40,303 nt of DNA, from NCBI RefSeq assembly GCF_003725535.1, contig NZ_RJSF01000019.1, positions 317,797 through 358,099 of the forward strand, written 5' to 3'. The position numbers were made by a program, and so were the translations under genes. Positions 17,629 through 29,011 of the stretch are shown piece after piece (position 1 is the first letter of the stretch; each line of letters opens with the position of its first letter). The notes beneath the pieces were generated by a model. The model worked only from the letters and a program-made list of their open reading frames with translations. It had not been told where the DNA came from and searched no databases. Source of the stretch: Nocardioides pocheonensis (lineage in GTDB: Bacteria; Actinomycetota; Actinomycetes; Propionibacteriales; Nocardioidaceae).

Positions 17629-18489
17629 TCAGGCAGGGTCAGGGGTCCAGCAGAGGCCGTAGCGCTGACCGGCGTTCCAGGCGTCCTTGGTGGGCCACTC
17701 GAAGCTCCAGTGCAGCTTCAGCGAGTCGGCGGCCAGCTTGGCGTCGACGTCGTGGCAGGCCGAGTCCGCCGCGGCCCCGGCGGCCTTCCCCAGGTACGCC
17801 GCGCCGGCCGGCAGGTCGACGGTCGCCCGGGCCCGCCAGCTGTGCGGCTGCGAGCAGATCACGCGCTCGAACCGGGAAGCGGCCGGTGAGGCGGTGCCGC
17901 AGGTGCCCCAGCGGTCGAGGGCGCCGTCCTGGGAGAGGATCCCCCGGGTCACCCGCGGAAGCGGGGCGAGGACGTCGTGCCCGGCGAGCGCGACGAGGTC
18001 GCAGCGGAACCACAGCGCGCCGCGGTCGCTGTCGGTCAGCGAGGGGCTGAACCACACCACCGTGAGCCGGCTGAGGCGCCGGGTCTCCTCGTCCCCGCCG
18101 ACCTGCGCGGCGAGGGCGCGGCGGCACCGGCCCGCGATCTGCTGCTGCACGGGGTCGGCGTCGACCGCGAGCAGGTGCCCGTCGACGACCGGCCGGATCG
18201 TGCCGACCCGGATCGTCGTGGTCGTGTGCGCGGACGAGCACGGGACCGGCGGCTCGGTGGTGGTCGCCTTCACCGCGGCGGCGAAGTCGAGGTCGTAGCA
18301 GGCGTGCGCGGGCGGCGGAGCCGGCGGCGCGGGTGCGGCGGACGTCGCCGTGGACGACGAGGAGGACGTCGAGGGGGACGCCTCCGGCTTCCCGCTGCTG
18401 CACGCCGTGAGGCCCAGCAGCAGGACGGCCAGCAGGACGGCCGGCAGCAATCCCGGCCGTGCGCGCGTCGTGCGGGTGCGGGCGCTCAT
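17629..18489 (-). CDS. Septum-formation-family lipoprotein (second of pair)
   Basis: A 286-residue exported protein. After a basic N-terminus (SARTRTTRARPG) there is a hydrophobic stretch ending in the lipobox LLGLTACSS, then a Ser/Thr/Ala/Pro-rich linker. The domain has spaced Cys (HACYDLDF, VPCSSAHT, GRCRRAL, WFRCDLV, WGTCGT, VICSQPHSW, DSACHDVD, GLCWTPD) and His-containing repeats, as in actinobacterial 'septum formation' (PF13845-type) proteins. It is shorter-spaced than, but clearly similar to, its upstream neighbour. Role in division is only suggested by the family name. The ATG overlaps the upstream stop by 4 bases. Confidence 0.75.
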   Translation of the reverse strand: MSARTRTTRARPGLLPAVLLAVLLLGLTACSSGKPEASPSTSSSSSTATSAAPAPPAPPPAHACYDLDFAAAVKATTTEPPVPCSSAHTTTTIRVGTIRPVVDGHLLAVDADPVQQQIAGRCRRALAAQVGGDEETRRLSRLTVVWFSPSLTDSDRGALWFRCDLVALAGHDVLAPLPRVTRGILSQDGALDRWGTCGTASPAASRFERVICSQPHSWRARATVDLPAGAAYLGKAAGAAADSACHDVDAKLAADSLKLHWSFEWPTKDAWNAGQRYGLCWTPDPA

Positions 18490-19259
18490 CGGTCGGTCCT
18501 CGCCCAGCAGACCGAGCGCCGGTTCCCGGCCGCCCACTCCGCCGCGTGGAACCACGTGTAGCCGAAGTCGTAGTCGTTCGCGTAGTGGGTCCACGCGGCC
18601 ACCCACTCCGAGCAGCGGTCGCGCGAGAGCACCTGCACGATCCGGTCTCCCGGGTAGGGATCCTTCGGTTGCCGGACCTTGATCGTGCTCACCGCGCGCC
18701 AGTCGTGCGTCTCGGAGCAGGGCACCTTCGTGGAGCGCGGCACGCTGGGGCCGCGAGCGCACGTCAGCCAGGCGTCGGGCAGGTCGGTGCTGAACAGCCC
18801 CTGCGCGTCGACCGGCAGCGGGCGGAGCGTCTTGGCCCCGTCGGGGCCACCCACCACGTCGCAGCGGTACCAGCGCGCACCGTCGGCCCACCCCCGCTCC
18901 GAGGGCCGGAACCACGCCCAGGACAGCTGCACCCGCATCGCCAGGCTCTCGTCGAGGCCGACGAAGTCGCGGAACGCCTGGTTGCAGGCCTGGTAGACGA
19001 ACCGCCCGTGCCGCGCGTCGGCGTACCCGCTCCCGGTGCTCGCGGGCAGCGTGCCGACGGCGAAGGTCTGCGCCGTGTGTCGCTGCGTGCACGGCACGAC
19101 CGGGCCGGCGTTGCTCGGCTTCGCCAGGTCGCCGGCGTCGAGGTCGCGGCAGGCGCCCTGCCGGGGCGGGGTCCGGCGGTCGGCGTCGGTCGAGCCGGAG
19201 CTGCCGCACGCTGCGGCGAGGAGCGCGAGCGCGAGGAGCGTGACCGTACGTCGGACCAC
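18486..19259 (-). CDS. Septum-formation-family lipoprotein (first of pair)
   Basis: A 257-residue lipoprotein. The signal TLLALALLAAACGSS ends in lipobox LAAAC. Mature features match the downstream gene: ACRDLDAGD, VPCTQRHTAQTFAVG, YQACNQAF, WYRCDVVGG, WLTCARG, VPCSETHDWRA, RDRCSEW and SVCWARTD. The two are tandem paralogues. The start is GTG at 19259, preceded by a duplicated purine-rich GAGGAGGC. It would be processed by LspA. Function is unknown beyond the family. Confidence 0.75.
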   Translation of the reverse strand: MVRRTVTLLALALLAAACGSSGSTDADRRTPPRQGACRDLDAGDLAKPSNAGPVVPCTQRHTAQTFAVGTLPASTGSGYADARHGRFVYQACNQAFRDFVGLDESLAMRVQLSWAWFRPSERGWADGARWYRCDVVGGPDGAKTLRPLPVDAQGLFSTDLPDAWLTCARGPSVPRSTKVPCSETHDWRAVSTIKVRQPKDPYPGDRIVQVLSRDRCSEWVAAWTHYANDYDFGYTWFHAAEWAAGNRRSVCWARTDR

Positions 19260-19262
19260 GGA

Positions 19263-19284
19263 GCCTCCTCAGCGCCTCCTCAGC
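19263..19284 (-). repeat. Tandem 11-base duplication carrying the ribosome-binding site
   Basis: GCTGAGGAGGC occurs twice head-to-tail on the minus strand. The copy nearer the gene places GAGGAGG about four bases before the GTG at 19259; the other repeats the same Shine-Dalgarno 11 bases further upstream. The rest of the 61-base gap to 19320 shows nothing I can name. Confidence 0.7.
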
Positions 19285-19320
19285 CGGCCCTCGGTCAGGC
19301 GGCCCCACTCAGCTGGCCTC

Positions 19321-19827
19321 TCAGACGGACAGCAGTGCGGCGATCGTACCGCCCAGCTCGTAGGCGGCCTCCAGGTCGGCGTCGTCGACGTCACCCATCG
19401 CCTCCAGCACGTCGTAGCCCTGCTTCCAGCCGAGCGCCCCGGTGATCGAGAGCACCGATCGCACCGCGCCGGTGGTGTCGTAGCGGCCGTGCACGTAGAG
19501 CCCGAACGGCCGCCCCTTCGTCGCCCCGGCGGACTCGCCGGCGGCTCCGCTCGGGTCGAGCGCTCCGCCGACCTGGAGGAAGGTCGAGTCGAAGACGTGC
19601 TTGAGCGCCCCGCTCATGTAACCGAAGTTGGCAGTGGTGCCGAGCACGAAGCCGTCGGCGGCCAGCAGGTCGTCGGCGTCGGCGTCCCCCGTGGCGAAGG
19701 CGAGGGCCGGCCGCTCGACCACCTCGACGCCCTCGAGGGAGTCGTCCCGGGTGCCGGCCAGCACCTGCTCGGTCAGCGCCTGCAGGGCTCGGGTGGGGGA
19801 GTGGTGGATGACGAGCAGCGTGGACAT
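19321..19827 (-). CDS. NADPH-dependent FMN reductase/flavodoxin-like protein
   Basis: A 168-residue flavodoxin-fold protein. It starts STLLVIHHSPTRALQALTEQV, where SPT-R resembles the FMN phosphate loop. TTANFGYMSGALKHVFDST matches the flavin-ring loop of the NADPH-dependent FMN reductase family. It probably reduces quinones or other acceptors; the substrate is unknown. The ATG at 19827 is chosen because a TAGTGT -10 box sits seven bases before it and conservation begins there. A further upstream in-frame start would run through the leuA promoter and leader. It is divergent from leuA. Confidence 0.82.
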   Translation of the reverse strand: MSTLLVIHHSPTRALQALTEQVLAGTRDDSLEGVEVVERPALAFATGDADADDLLAADGFVLGTTANFGYMSGALKHVFDSTFLQVGGALDPSGAAGESAGATKGRPFGLYVHGRYDTTGAVRSVLSITGALGWKQGYDVLEAMGDVDDADLEAAYELGGTIAALLSV

Positions 19828-19831
19828 ACCT

Positions 19832-19860
19832 CCGACACTAGGCGGCGTCTCCGCTATGCT
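19832..19860 (+). promoter_or_regulatory. leuA promoter
   Basis: CCGACA (19832-19837), 17 bases, then TATGCT (19855-19860). The -10 is strong; the -35 keeps the GACA half. The leader-peptide ATG follows after nine bases, so the leader peptide is nearly leaderless. Confidence 0.55.
19835..19840 (-). promoter_or_regulatory. Leaderless-type -10 box (TAGTGT) for the FMN-reductase-like gene
   Basis: TAGTGT on the minus strand fits TANNNT and ends seven bases before the ATG at 19827. It overlaps the presumed -35/spacer of the divergent leuA promoter, so the two promoters would compete. Confidence 0.5.
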
Positions 19861-19869
19861 GGCCGCCTC

Positions 19870-24129
<4,260 letters not shown>

Positions 24130-24235
24130 CGGTCGATTCTGGCGGAAATCGGGGGTCGGCGTGCGTGAATACGCGGAGGGCGCCCCCGTCGGTGCGGAGG
24201 GACGCCGGGCCCGGCTGCGTGCGAAACTGGCCTCC

Positions 24236-25084
24236 ATGAGCCTGGTCTCCGAACGCGTCGGTCAGTTCTTCCACGACGGCCACCGCCTCGAGTACACCGA
24301 GTACGGCTCGGGTGAGCGCTGGGTGGTCCTCGTGCACGGCCAGCTGATGCCGCGGCGGATGCACCAGCCGCTCGCGCGCAGGCTGGCCGCGGCCGGGTCG
24401 CACGTGGTCACGGTGGACCTGCTCGGCCACGGGCGGTCCGACCGACCGGAGGACCCGCTGGTCTACTCGATGACGGCCTTCGGCGAGCAGGTCGTCGAGC
24501 TGCTGGACCACCTCGGCGCCCGCACCGCCGTCCTCGGCGGCACGTCGCTGGGCGCCAACGTCTCGCTGGAGGCGGCGGTGCTCGCACCCGGGCGTGTACA
24601 GGGCCTGATCGTCGAGATGCCGGTGCTCGACAACGCGGTCGAGGCCGGGATCCTCGCGTTCGCGCCACTGCTGTTCGTCTCGAGGTTCGTGCCGTTCGCG
24701 GTCACGGGCGTGCGGCTCGCGTCCCGCGCCGTGCCTCGGGGCATCGTGCCGTTCTGGGTGGGCATCGGCCTGGACACCCTCGACCAGCGGCCCGCGGCGA
24801 TGGCCGCGACCGTGCACGGGCTGTTCTTCGGCAGGGTGGCGCCCTCGTCGAAGCAGCGCCGCGCGATCGACGTCCCGGCGCTGGTCGTGGGCCACACCCG
24901 GGACCCGATCCACCCGGCCGCGGACGCCGAGATGCTCGCCGAGGAGCTCGTCGGCGCGCGGTTCGTGCCGGCGCGGAGCATCCTGGAGTGGCGGCTGCGC
25001 CCCGACCGGCTCGACGAGATCGCCGTCGGCTTCGTCGACGAGTGCTGGAGCGCTGCGTCCGGCAGTCGCCTCGCCGGCAGCTGA
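24236..25084 (+). CDS. Alpha/beta-hydrolase fold protein
   Basis: A 282-residue protein of the alpha/beta-hydrolase superfamily. It has the oxyanion-hole motif VLVHGQLM, the turn VDLLGHGRSDRP, and the nucleophile elbow GGTSLGANVS (Ser). The acid is probably the Asp of GHTRDPIHP. The usual catalytic His about 25-30 residues after the acid is not seen; the equivalent place reads ARSILEWRLRP, and no His follows IHP. It may use the IHP His or not be a classical hydrolase. The substrate is unknown. The ATG is seven bases after GAAACT, a weak leaderless-type box. It lies between two orphan kinases. Confidence 0.82.
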   Translation: MSLVSERVGQFFHDGHRLEYTEYGSGERWVVLVHGQLMPRRMHQPLARRLAAAGSHVVTVDLLGHGRSDRPEDPLVYSMTAFGEQVVELLDHLGARTAVLGGTSLGANVSLEAAVLAPGRVQGLIVEMPVLDNAVEAGILAFAPLLFVSRFVPFAVTGVRLASRAVPRGIVPFWVGIGLDTLDQRPAAMAATVHGLFFGRVAPSSKQRRAIDVPALVVGHTRDPIHPAADAEMLAEELVGARFVPARSILEWRLRPDRLDEIAVGFVDECWSAASGSRLAGS

Positions 25085-25148
25085 CCCGAAGCGGCGCGAG
25101 TCGCCGCCGCTGCGCCTCGCCTCGGCGGTGGGTTGGGGCTGAGCCGGA

Positions 25149-25199
25149 ACCGGAAATGTCTCGATTTGACGGCTGATTCCGGTCACCTGCCGATACCCT
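25149..25199 (+). promoter_or_regulatory. Possible promoter with flanking inverted repeat upstream of the second kinase
   Basis: ACCGGAA (25149-25155) and TTCCGGT (25177-25183) are a perfect 7-base inverted repeat on either side of a TTGACG hexamer (25166-25171). CCGGAA also occurs twice in tandem (25144-25155). TACCCT (25194-25199) could be a -10, but its 22-base spacing from TTGACG is too long, so the assignment is weak. The remaining gap (25085-25241) has no gene. Confidence 0.35.
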
Positions 25200-25241
25200 C
25201 ACGGTGTCCAGGGGTCGCACGAGAGGGGGCCGATCCCACCG

Positions 25242-26903
25242 ATGCGATCCAGATCCGCATTCCTGCTCGGGATCCAGCACCTGCTCGGCCGGGACCACGC
25301 AGACCCCCGGGTCGCGCAGTACGTCTTCCTCGTCCCGGTCGCTCTCGACCTGCTCTCGGTGACCGCCGTCCAGCACGCTCACCTGACCGTGGACTACCTC
25401 GCCGGGCTCGGCGTCGCCGTGGCGGCCACGGTGCTCGCGGCGTACATCGCCCACGAGCGGGTGCCGGAGCGCTGGACGATCGCCGTGCCGACGCTGGACA
25501 TCCTCGCCCTCGGCCTGATGAGGGCCATGCCCGAGAGCACCGTCGGGGTCGCCCTGGTGTTCCCGGCGATCTGGCTGGGCCTGCAGTACGGGCGACGCGG
25601 GGTCGCGCTCGCCGTCGCCGCGGCTCTGGTCGGCTCGCTGCCGACGTTCCTGATGCGCACGCCCCCGTCGGTCGAGCTGGCCCGGATGGGGCAGGTCCTG
25701 GTCCTGGCGCTGATCTGCTCGCTGGTGGTCGCCGTGACCGCCGAGCTGTGGCAGAGCAAGGTCGTCGAGGCGGCCGACGCGCAGCGGATGCTCGAGCGCG
25801 CGGTCGCCGACAGCGCGGAGCAGCGACGGTTCAACGAGGCGATCCTCAACAGCGTGGACGTGGGCCTGCTCGCCCTCGACGCGCAGGGCCGGGTGCACTC
25901 GATGAACCCGCGTCACCAGCGGTTCATGGAGCTGGCCTATCCCGAGGGCCACGACGGCTCTCCCGAGCACACCGGCTACACCTTCGCGGCCGACGGGTTC
26001 ACCGAGCTCGCGCGCGAGGAGCTGCCGACGTGGCGCGCCGTGCACGGCGAGACCCTGCGCGACTACCTGATCTGGGTCGGGGAGGAGCCGAACATGCGCC
26101 GGGCGTTCGCGGTCTCGGTGTCGCCGTTCTTCACCCCGGCGGGCGAGTTCGACGGCGCGGTGCTGGCCTACCACGACGTGACCGACCTGATGACCGCCGC
26201 ACGGCTCAAGGACGAGTTCGTCGCCACGGTCAGCCACGAGCTGCGCACCCCGCTCACCTCGATCGTCGGGTACGTCGACGTGCTGCTCGAGGACGTCGCG
26301 GAGATCCCGGGCGACGCGCGCCCGTTCCTGCTCACCGTGCAGCGCAACGCCCGACGCCTCCACCGCCTCGTCGACGACCTGCTCTCGGACGCGCTGAAGC
26401 TGGGCAAGGCCGAGCTCCACGTGGGCCGGATCTCGCTGCCCGCCGTGGTCCGCACCTCGGCCGTGGAGGCCGAGAAGGCGGCCCGCACCAACGGCCTGAC
26501 CTTCAGCTTCGAGGCGACCGCGACCCCGCTCGAGGTGAGCGGCGACGCCGAGCGGCTGTCGCAGGTGGTCGACAACATCTTCAACAACGCGATCAAGTTC
26601 ACCCCGCACGGCGGGCACGTCTCCTGCACGGTCGAGCGCGACCGCAACGAGGGCGTCATCCGGATCAGGGACACCGGTCGCGGCATCCCGGCCGACGAGC
26701 TCGAGGACGTGTTCGTGAAGTTCTTCCGGTCGCCGGGAGTCCAGACCGACGCGATCCCGGGCACCGGCATCGGGCTGGCGATCTCCAAGGCGATCGTCGA
26801 GGCCCACGGCGGCACGATCGACCTGACCAGCAAGGTGGGAGAGGGCACCACCTTCGAGATCAGGCTGCCGCTGGTCGAGCAGCGAGTCGGCCACCCGGCC
26901 TGA
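25242..26903 (+). CDS. Sensor histidine kinase with six-helix membrane domain and PAS domain
   Basis: A 553-residue kinase starting at the ATG at 25242. Six hydrophobic segments fill residues ~25-165, followed by a short coiled coil (VVEAADAQRMLERAVADSAEQ). A PAS domain begins NEAILNSVDVGLLALDAQGRV and ends in the PAC-like FDGAVLAYHDVTDL. HisKA: FVATVSHELRTPLTSIVGY. HATPase: VVDNIFNNAIKF, IRDTGRGIPADE, FVKFFRSPG and GTGIGLAISKAI. It looks fully active. Like the kinase at 21721-24129 it lacks a neighbouring response regulator, and the two share domain style but differ in their sensors. recO follows after 24 bases with its own promoter. Confidence 0.9.
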   Translation: MRSRSAFLLGIQHLLGRDHADPRVAQYVFLVPVALDLLSVTAVQHAHLTVDYLAGLGVAVAATVLAAYIAHERVPERWTIAVPTLDILALGLMRAMPESTVGVALVFPAIWLGLQYGRRGVALAVAAALVGSLPTFLMRTPPSVELARMGQVLVLALICSLVVAVTAELWQSKVVEAADAQRMLERAVADSAEQRRFNEAILNSVDVGLLALDAQGRVHSMNPRHQRFMELAYPEGHDGSPEHTGYTFAADGFTELAREELPTWRAVHGETLRDYLIWVGEEPNMRRAFAVSVSPFFTPAGEFDGAVLAYHDVTDLMTAARLKDEFVATVSHELRTPLTSIVGYVDVLLEDVAEIPGDARPFLLTVQRNARRLHRLVDDLLSDALKLGKAELHVGRISLPAVVRTSAVEAEKAARTNGLTFSFEATATPLEVSGDAERLSQVVDNIFNNAIKFTPHGGHVSCTVERDRNEGVIRIRDTGRGIPADELEDVFVKFFRSPGVQTDAIPGTGIGLAISKAIVEAHGGTIDLTSKVGEGTTFEIRLPLVEQRVGHPA

Positions 26904-26915
26904 GGGGCGACGCGC

Positions 26916-26921
26916 GACAAT
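26916..26921 (+). promoter_or_regulatory. Leaderless-type -10 box (GACAAT) for recO
   Basis: GACAAT differs from TANNNT only at its first base and ends six bases before the recO ATG at 26928. There is no ribosome-binding site in between. Confidence 0.4.
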
Positions 26922-26927
26922 GTCGGC

Positions 26928-27680
26928 ATGCCCCTCTACAGCGACGAAGCGATCGTGCTGCGCACGCGCAAGCTCGCTGAGGCCGACCGGATCATCACGC
27001 TGCTGACCCGCGAGCACGGGGTCGTCCGAGCCGTGGCCAAGGGCGTGCGCCGCACGACGTCGAGGTTCGGGTCGCGGCTGGAGCCGTTCACCCACGTCGA
27101 CCTGCAGCTGGCCGAGGGCCGCAACCTCGACGTGATCACGCAGGCGGTGACCCGCTCACCGTTCGGCGAGGCGATCAGCGCCGAGTACGACCGCTACACC
27201 GCGGCGTCGGTGATGCTCGAGACCGCGGAGCGACTGGTCGTGGAGGAACGCGAGCCGTCCGTCCAGCAGTACCTCCTGCTCGTCGGTGCGCTGCGGGCGA
27301 TGGCGTCCGGGGAGCACCGCCCGGCGGACGTGATGGACTCCTTCGTGCTGCGCTCGCTGGCGGTCGCCGGTTATGCACCGTCGTTCGACGGATGCGTGCG
27401 GTGTGGCGTGGAGGGCCGGCACCGCGCCTTCCACCCCGCCTCGGGCGGCGTGCTCTGCAGCTCGTGCCGGGTGCCCGGCTCCGCCCACCCCGCCCTCGAG
27501 ACGGTCGTGCTGCTCGGCGCTCTGCTCGCGGGCGACTGGCCGGTCGTGGACGCCGCCGACGACCGGCACCGCAAGGAGGCCCGCGGCCTGGTCTCGGCGT
27601 ACCTGTCCTGGCACCTCGAGCGCGGGCTCCGCTCGATGGCGTACGTCGGGGGTGCGCAGCCCGCGGGAGGGGGCTCGTGA
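26928..27680 (+). CDS. recO: DNA repair protein RecO
   Basis: A recombination mediator that loads RecA with RecR in the RecFOR pathway. It is 250 residues. The N-terminal OB fold starts YSDEAIVLRTRKLAEADRIITLLT. The C-terminal helical domain holds a C4 zinc site, CVRC and CSSC, in SFDGCVRCGVEGR and GVLCSSCRVPG. The order recO-uppS is widely conserved in actinobacteria. The ATG is probably leaderless. It ends in a 4-base GTGA overlap with uppS. Confidence 0.95.
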   Translation: MPLYSDEAIVLRTRKLAEADRIITLLTREHGVVRAVAKGVRRTTSRFGSRLEPFTHVDLQLAEGRNLDVITQAVTRSPFGEAISAEYDRYTAASVMLETAERLVVEEREPSVQQYLLLVGALRAMASGEHRPADVMDSFVLRSLAVAGYAPSFDGCVRCGVEGRHRAFHPASGGVLCSSCRVPGSAHPALETVVLLGALLAGDWPVVDAADDRHRKEARGLVSAYLSWHLERGLRSMAYVGGAQPAGGGS

Positions 27681-28450
27681 GAGGTCGCCGACGCACCTAC
27701 GCGGCGCCCGACCCGCATCCCAGCGGTGCCCGGCCGCCCGCCCTGCCCCCCGAGGCGGTGCCGCGCCACGTCGCGGTGATCATGGACGGCAACGGCCGAT
27801 GGGCCAAGAAGCGCGGGCTGCCGCGCACCGCGGGTCACGAGCGTGGCGAGCAGTCCCTCGTCGAGGTGGTCAAGGGCGCCATCGAGATCGGGGTCGAGGC
27901 GATCTCGGCGTACGCGTTCTCGACCGAGAACTGGTCCCGCTCGCCCGAGGAGGTGCGCTTCCTCATGGGCTTCAACCGCGACGTGGTGCGCCGGCGGCGC
28001 GAGGAGCTGCACAGCCTGGGCGTCCGGGTGCGCTGGGCCGGCCGCGAGCCCCGGCTGTGGCGCTCGGTGATCAAGGAGCTCCGGATCGCCGAGGACCTCA
28101 CCCGCGACAACGACGTGCTCACCCTCACGATGTGCGTGAACTACGGCGGACGCGCCGAGATCGCCGACGCGGCGCGCGCCGTGGCGCACGACGTGGCCGC
28201 CGGCCGGCTCGACCCCCGCCGCGTCGACGAGCGCACGTTCGCGCGCTACCTCTACGTCCCCGAGCTGCCCGAGGCGGACATGGTCTGGCGCACCTCGGGG
28301 GAGGAGCGGCTGAGCAACTTCATGCTCTGGCAGGCCGCCTACTCCGAGATGGTGTTCAGCAACGTGCTCTGGCCCGACGTCGACCGCCTCGCCTTCTGGG
28401 CGGCGATCGAGGAATACGCCCGCCGCAACCGTCGCTACGGCCAGGCGTGA
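27677..28450 (+). CDS. uppS: Isoprenyl (undecaprenyl/decaprenyl) diphosphate synthase, cis-type
   Basis: Condenses isopentenyl diphosphate units in cis to make the polyprenyl carrier lipid used in cell-wall synthesis. It is 257 residues. HVAVIMDGNGRWAKKRGLPR holds the catalytic Asp and the diphosphate-binding Arg residues. AYAFSTENWSRSPEEV and MCVNYGGRAEI are family motifs, and RTSGEERLSNFMLWQAAYSE is the C-terminal substrate-binding region. Chain length is not certain from sequence. The GTG follows GGGAGGGGG and overlaps recO. Confidence 0.95.
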   Translation: MRGRRRTYAAPDPHPSGARPPALPPEAVPRHVAVIMDGNGRWAKKRGLPRTAGHERGEQSLVEVVKGAIEIGVEAISAYAFSTENWSRSPEEVRFLMGFNRDVVRRRREELHSLGVRVRWAGREPRLWRSVIKELRIAEDLTRDNDVLTLTMCVNYGGRAEIADAARAVAHDVAAGRLDPRRVDERTFARYLYVPELPEADMVWRTSGEERLSNFMLWQAAYSEMVFSNVLWPDVDRLAFWAAIEEYARRNRRYGQA

Positions 28451-28472
28451 CCCGGCACGCACGCTGGCTGCG
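28444..28472 (+). repeat. Direct repeat copy 1, end of uppS
   Basis: GGCGT, two variable bases, then a 22-base core starting CCCGGCACGCACGCTGG. The core starts immediately after the uppS stop. It is identical in the core to 28573-28601, 129 bases away. The intervening 100 bases have no gene; a short hairpin GAAGG-CCG-CCTTC lies at 28519-28531 and might help termination. Confidence 0.8.
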
Positions 28473-28572
28473 CCATCCCGAATCGGAAGGTGTCGGTCGA
28501 CGGCGGCGCGTCAGCGACGAAGGCCGCCTTCCCTCCTCCGCCTTGCCATCGCACGCACCGGACCACGCCTGC

Positions 28573-28601
28573 GGCGTAGCCCGGCACGCACGCTGGCTGC
28601 G
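28573..28601 (+). repeat. Direct repeat copy 2, before the zur 3' end
   Basis: The second copy (GGCGT, two variable bases, 22-base identical core). It is preceded by a small hairpin ACGCC-TGC-GGCGT (28565-28577) that overlaps its first five bases. It ends five bases from the zur stop. A dispersed intergenic repeat is likely. Confidence 0.8.
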
Positions 28602-28606
28602 TTGTC

Positions 28607-29011
28607 CTACCCCCGGTGGCAGCGCGCGCAGGTGCCGAAGATCTCCAGCGTGTGGCTGACGTCGGCGTACCCGTGCTCGGCCGCGACCGCGCGGGTCCAC
28701 CGCTCCACGGTCGGGCCCTCGACCTCCACCGTCGCGCCGCACACGCGGCAGACCAGGTGATGGTGGTGGCTGCCGCTGCAGCGACGGTAGACGGCCTCGC
28801 CGGCCTCCGAGCGCAGCATGTCGAGCTCGCCGGCGTCGGCCATGGCCTGCAGGGCGCGGTAGACCGTGGACAGGCCGACGTTGTCGCCGGCTGCCTTGAG
28901 CGCCTCGTGGATCTCCTGGGCGCTGCGGAAGTCGTCGAAGTCCTCCAGCGCCGCTGCCACGGCGCGACGCTGGCGGGTGGGACGCACGCCCGAGGAGTCA
29001 GTGCTCGTCAT
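28607..29011 (-). CDS. zur: Fur-family zinc uptake regulator (Zur)
   Basis: A 134-residue Fur-family repressor. An N-terminal winged helix has LSTVYRALQAMADAGEL as the recognition region. The dimer domain has SHHHHLVC (regulatory metal His) and a structural C4 zinc site: C88-X2-C91 and C128-X2-C131. It is called Zur rather than Fur because it is the last gene of a ZnuABC-type operon, whose promoter carries two Fur/Zur boxes. It would bind there when zinc is sufficient and so regulate itself. The ATG at 29011 lies inside znuB, overlapping it by 14 bases. Confidence 0.9.
   Translation of the reverse strand: MTSTDSSGVRPTRQRRAVAAALEDFDDFRSAQEIHEALKAAGDNVGLSTVYRALQAMADAGELDMLRSEAGEAVYRRCSGSHHHHLVCRVCGATVEVEGPTVERWTRAVAAEHGYADVSHTLEIFGTCARCHRG

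Noticed and set aside
18490-19308. The minus-strand open frame of the second lipoprotein extending upstream to 19308
   Set aside because: The extension overlaps the other lipoprotein gene in another frame and is Arg/Pro-rich noise. The lipobox and ATG at 18489 define the real start.
24130-24237. ATG at 24237 as the start of the first kinase
   Set aside because: It would add 36 Arg/Pro-rich residues with no homology and overlap the start of the divergent hydrolase. GTG at 24129, with a nearby -10-like box, is preferred, although this is not certain.
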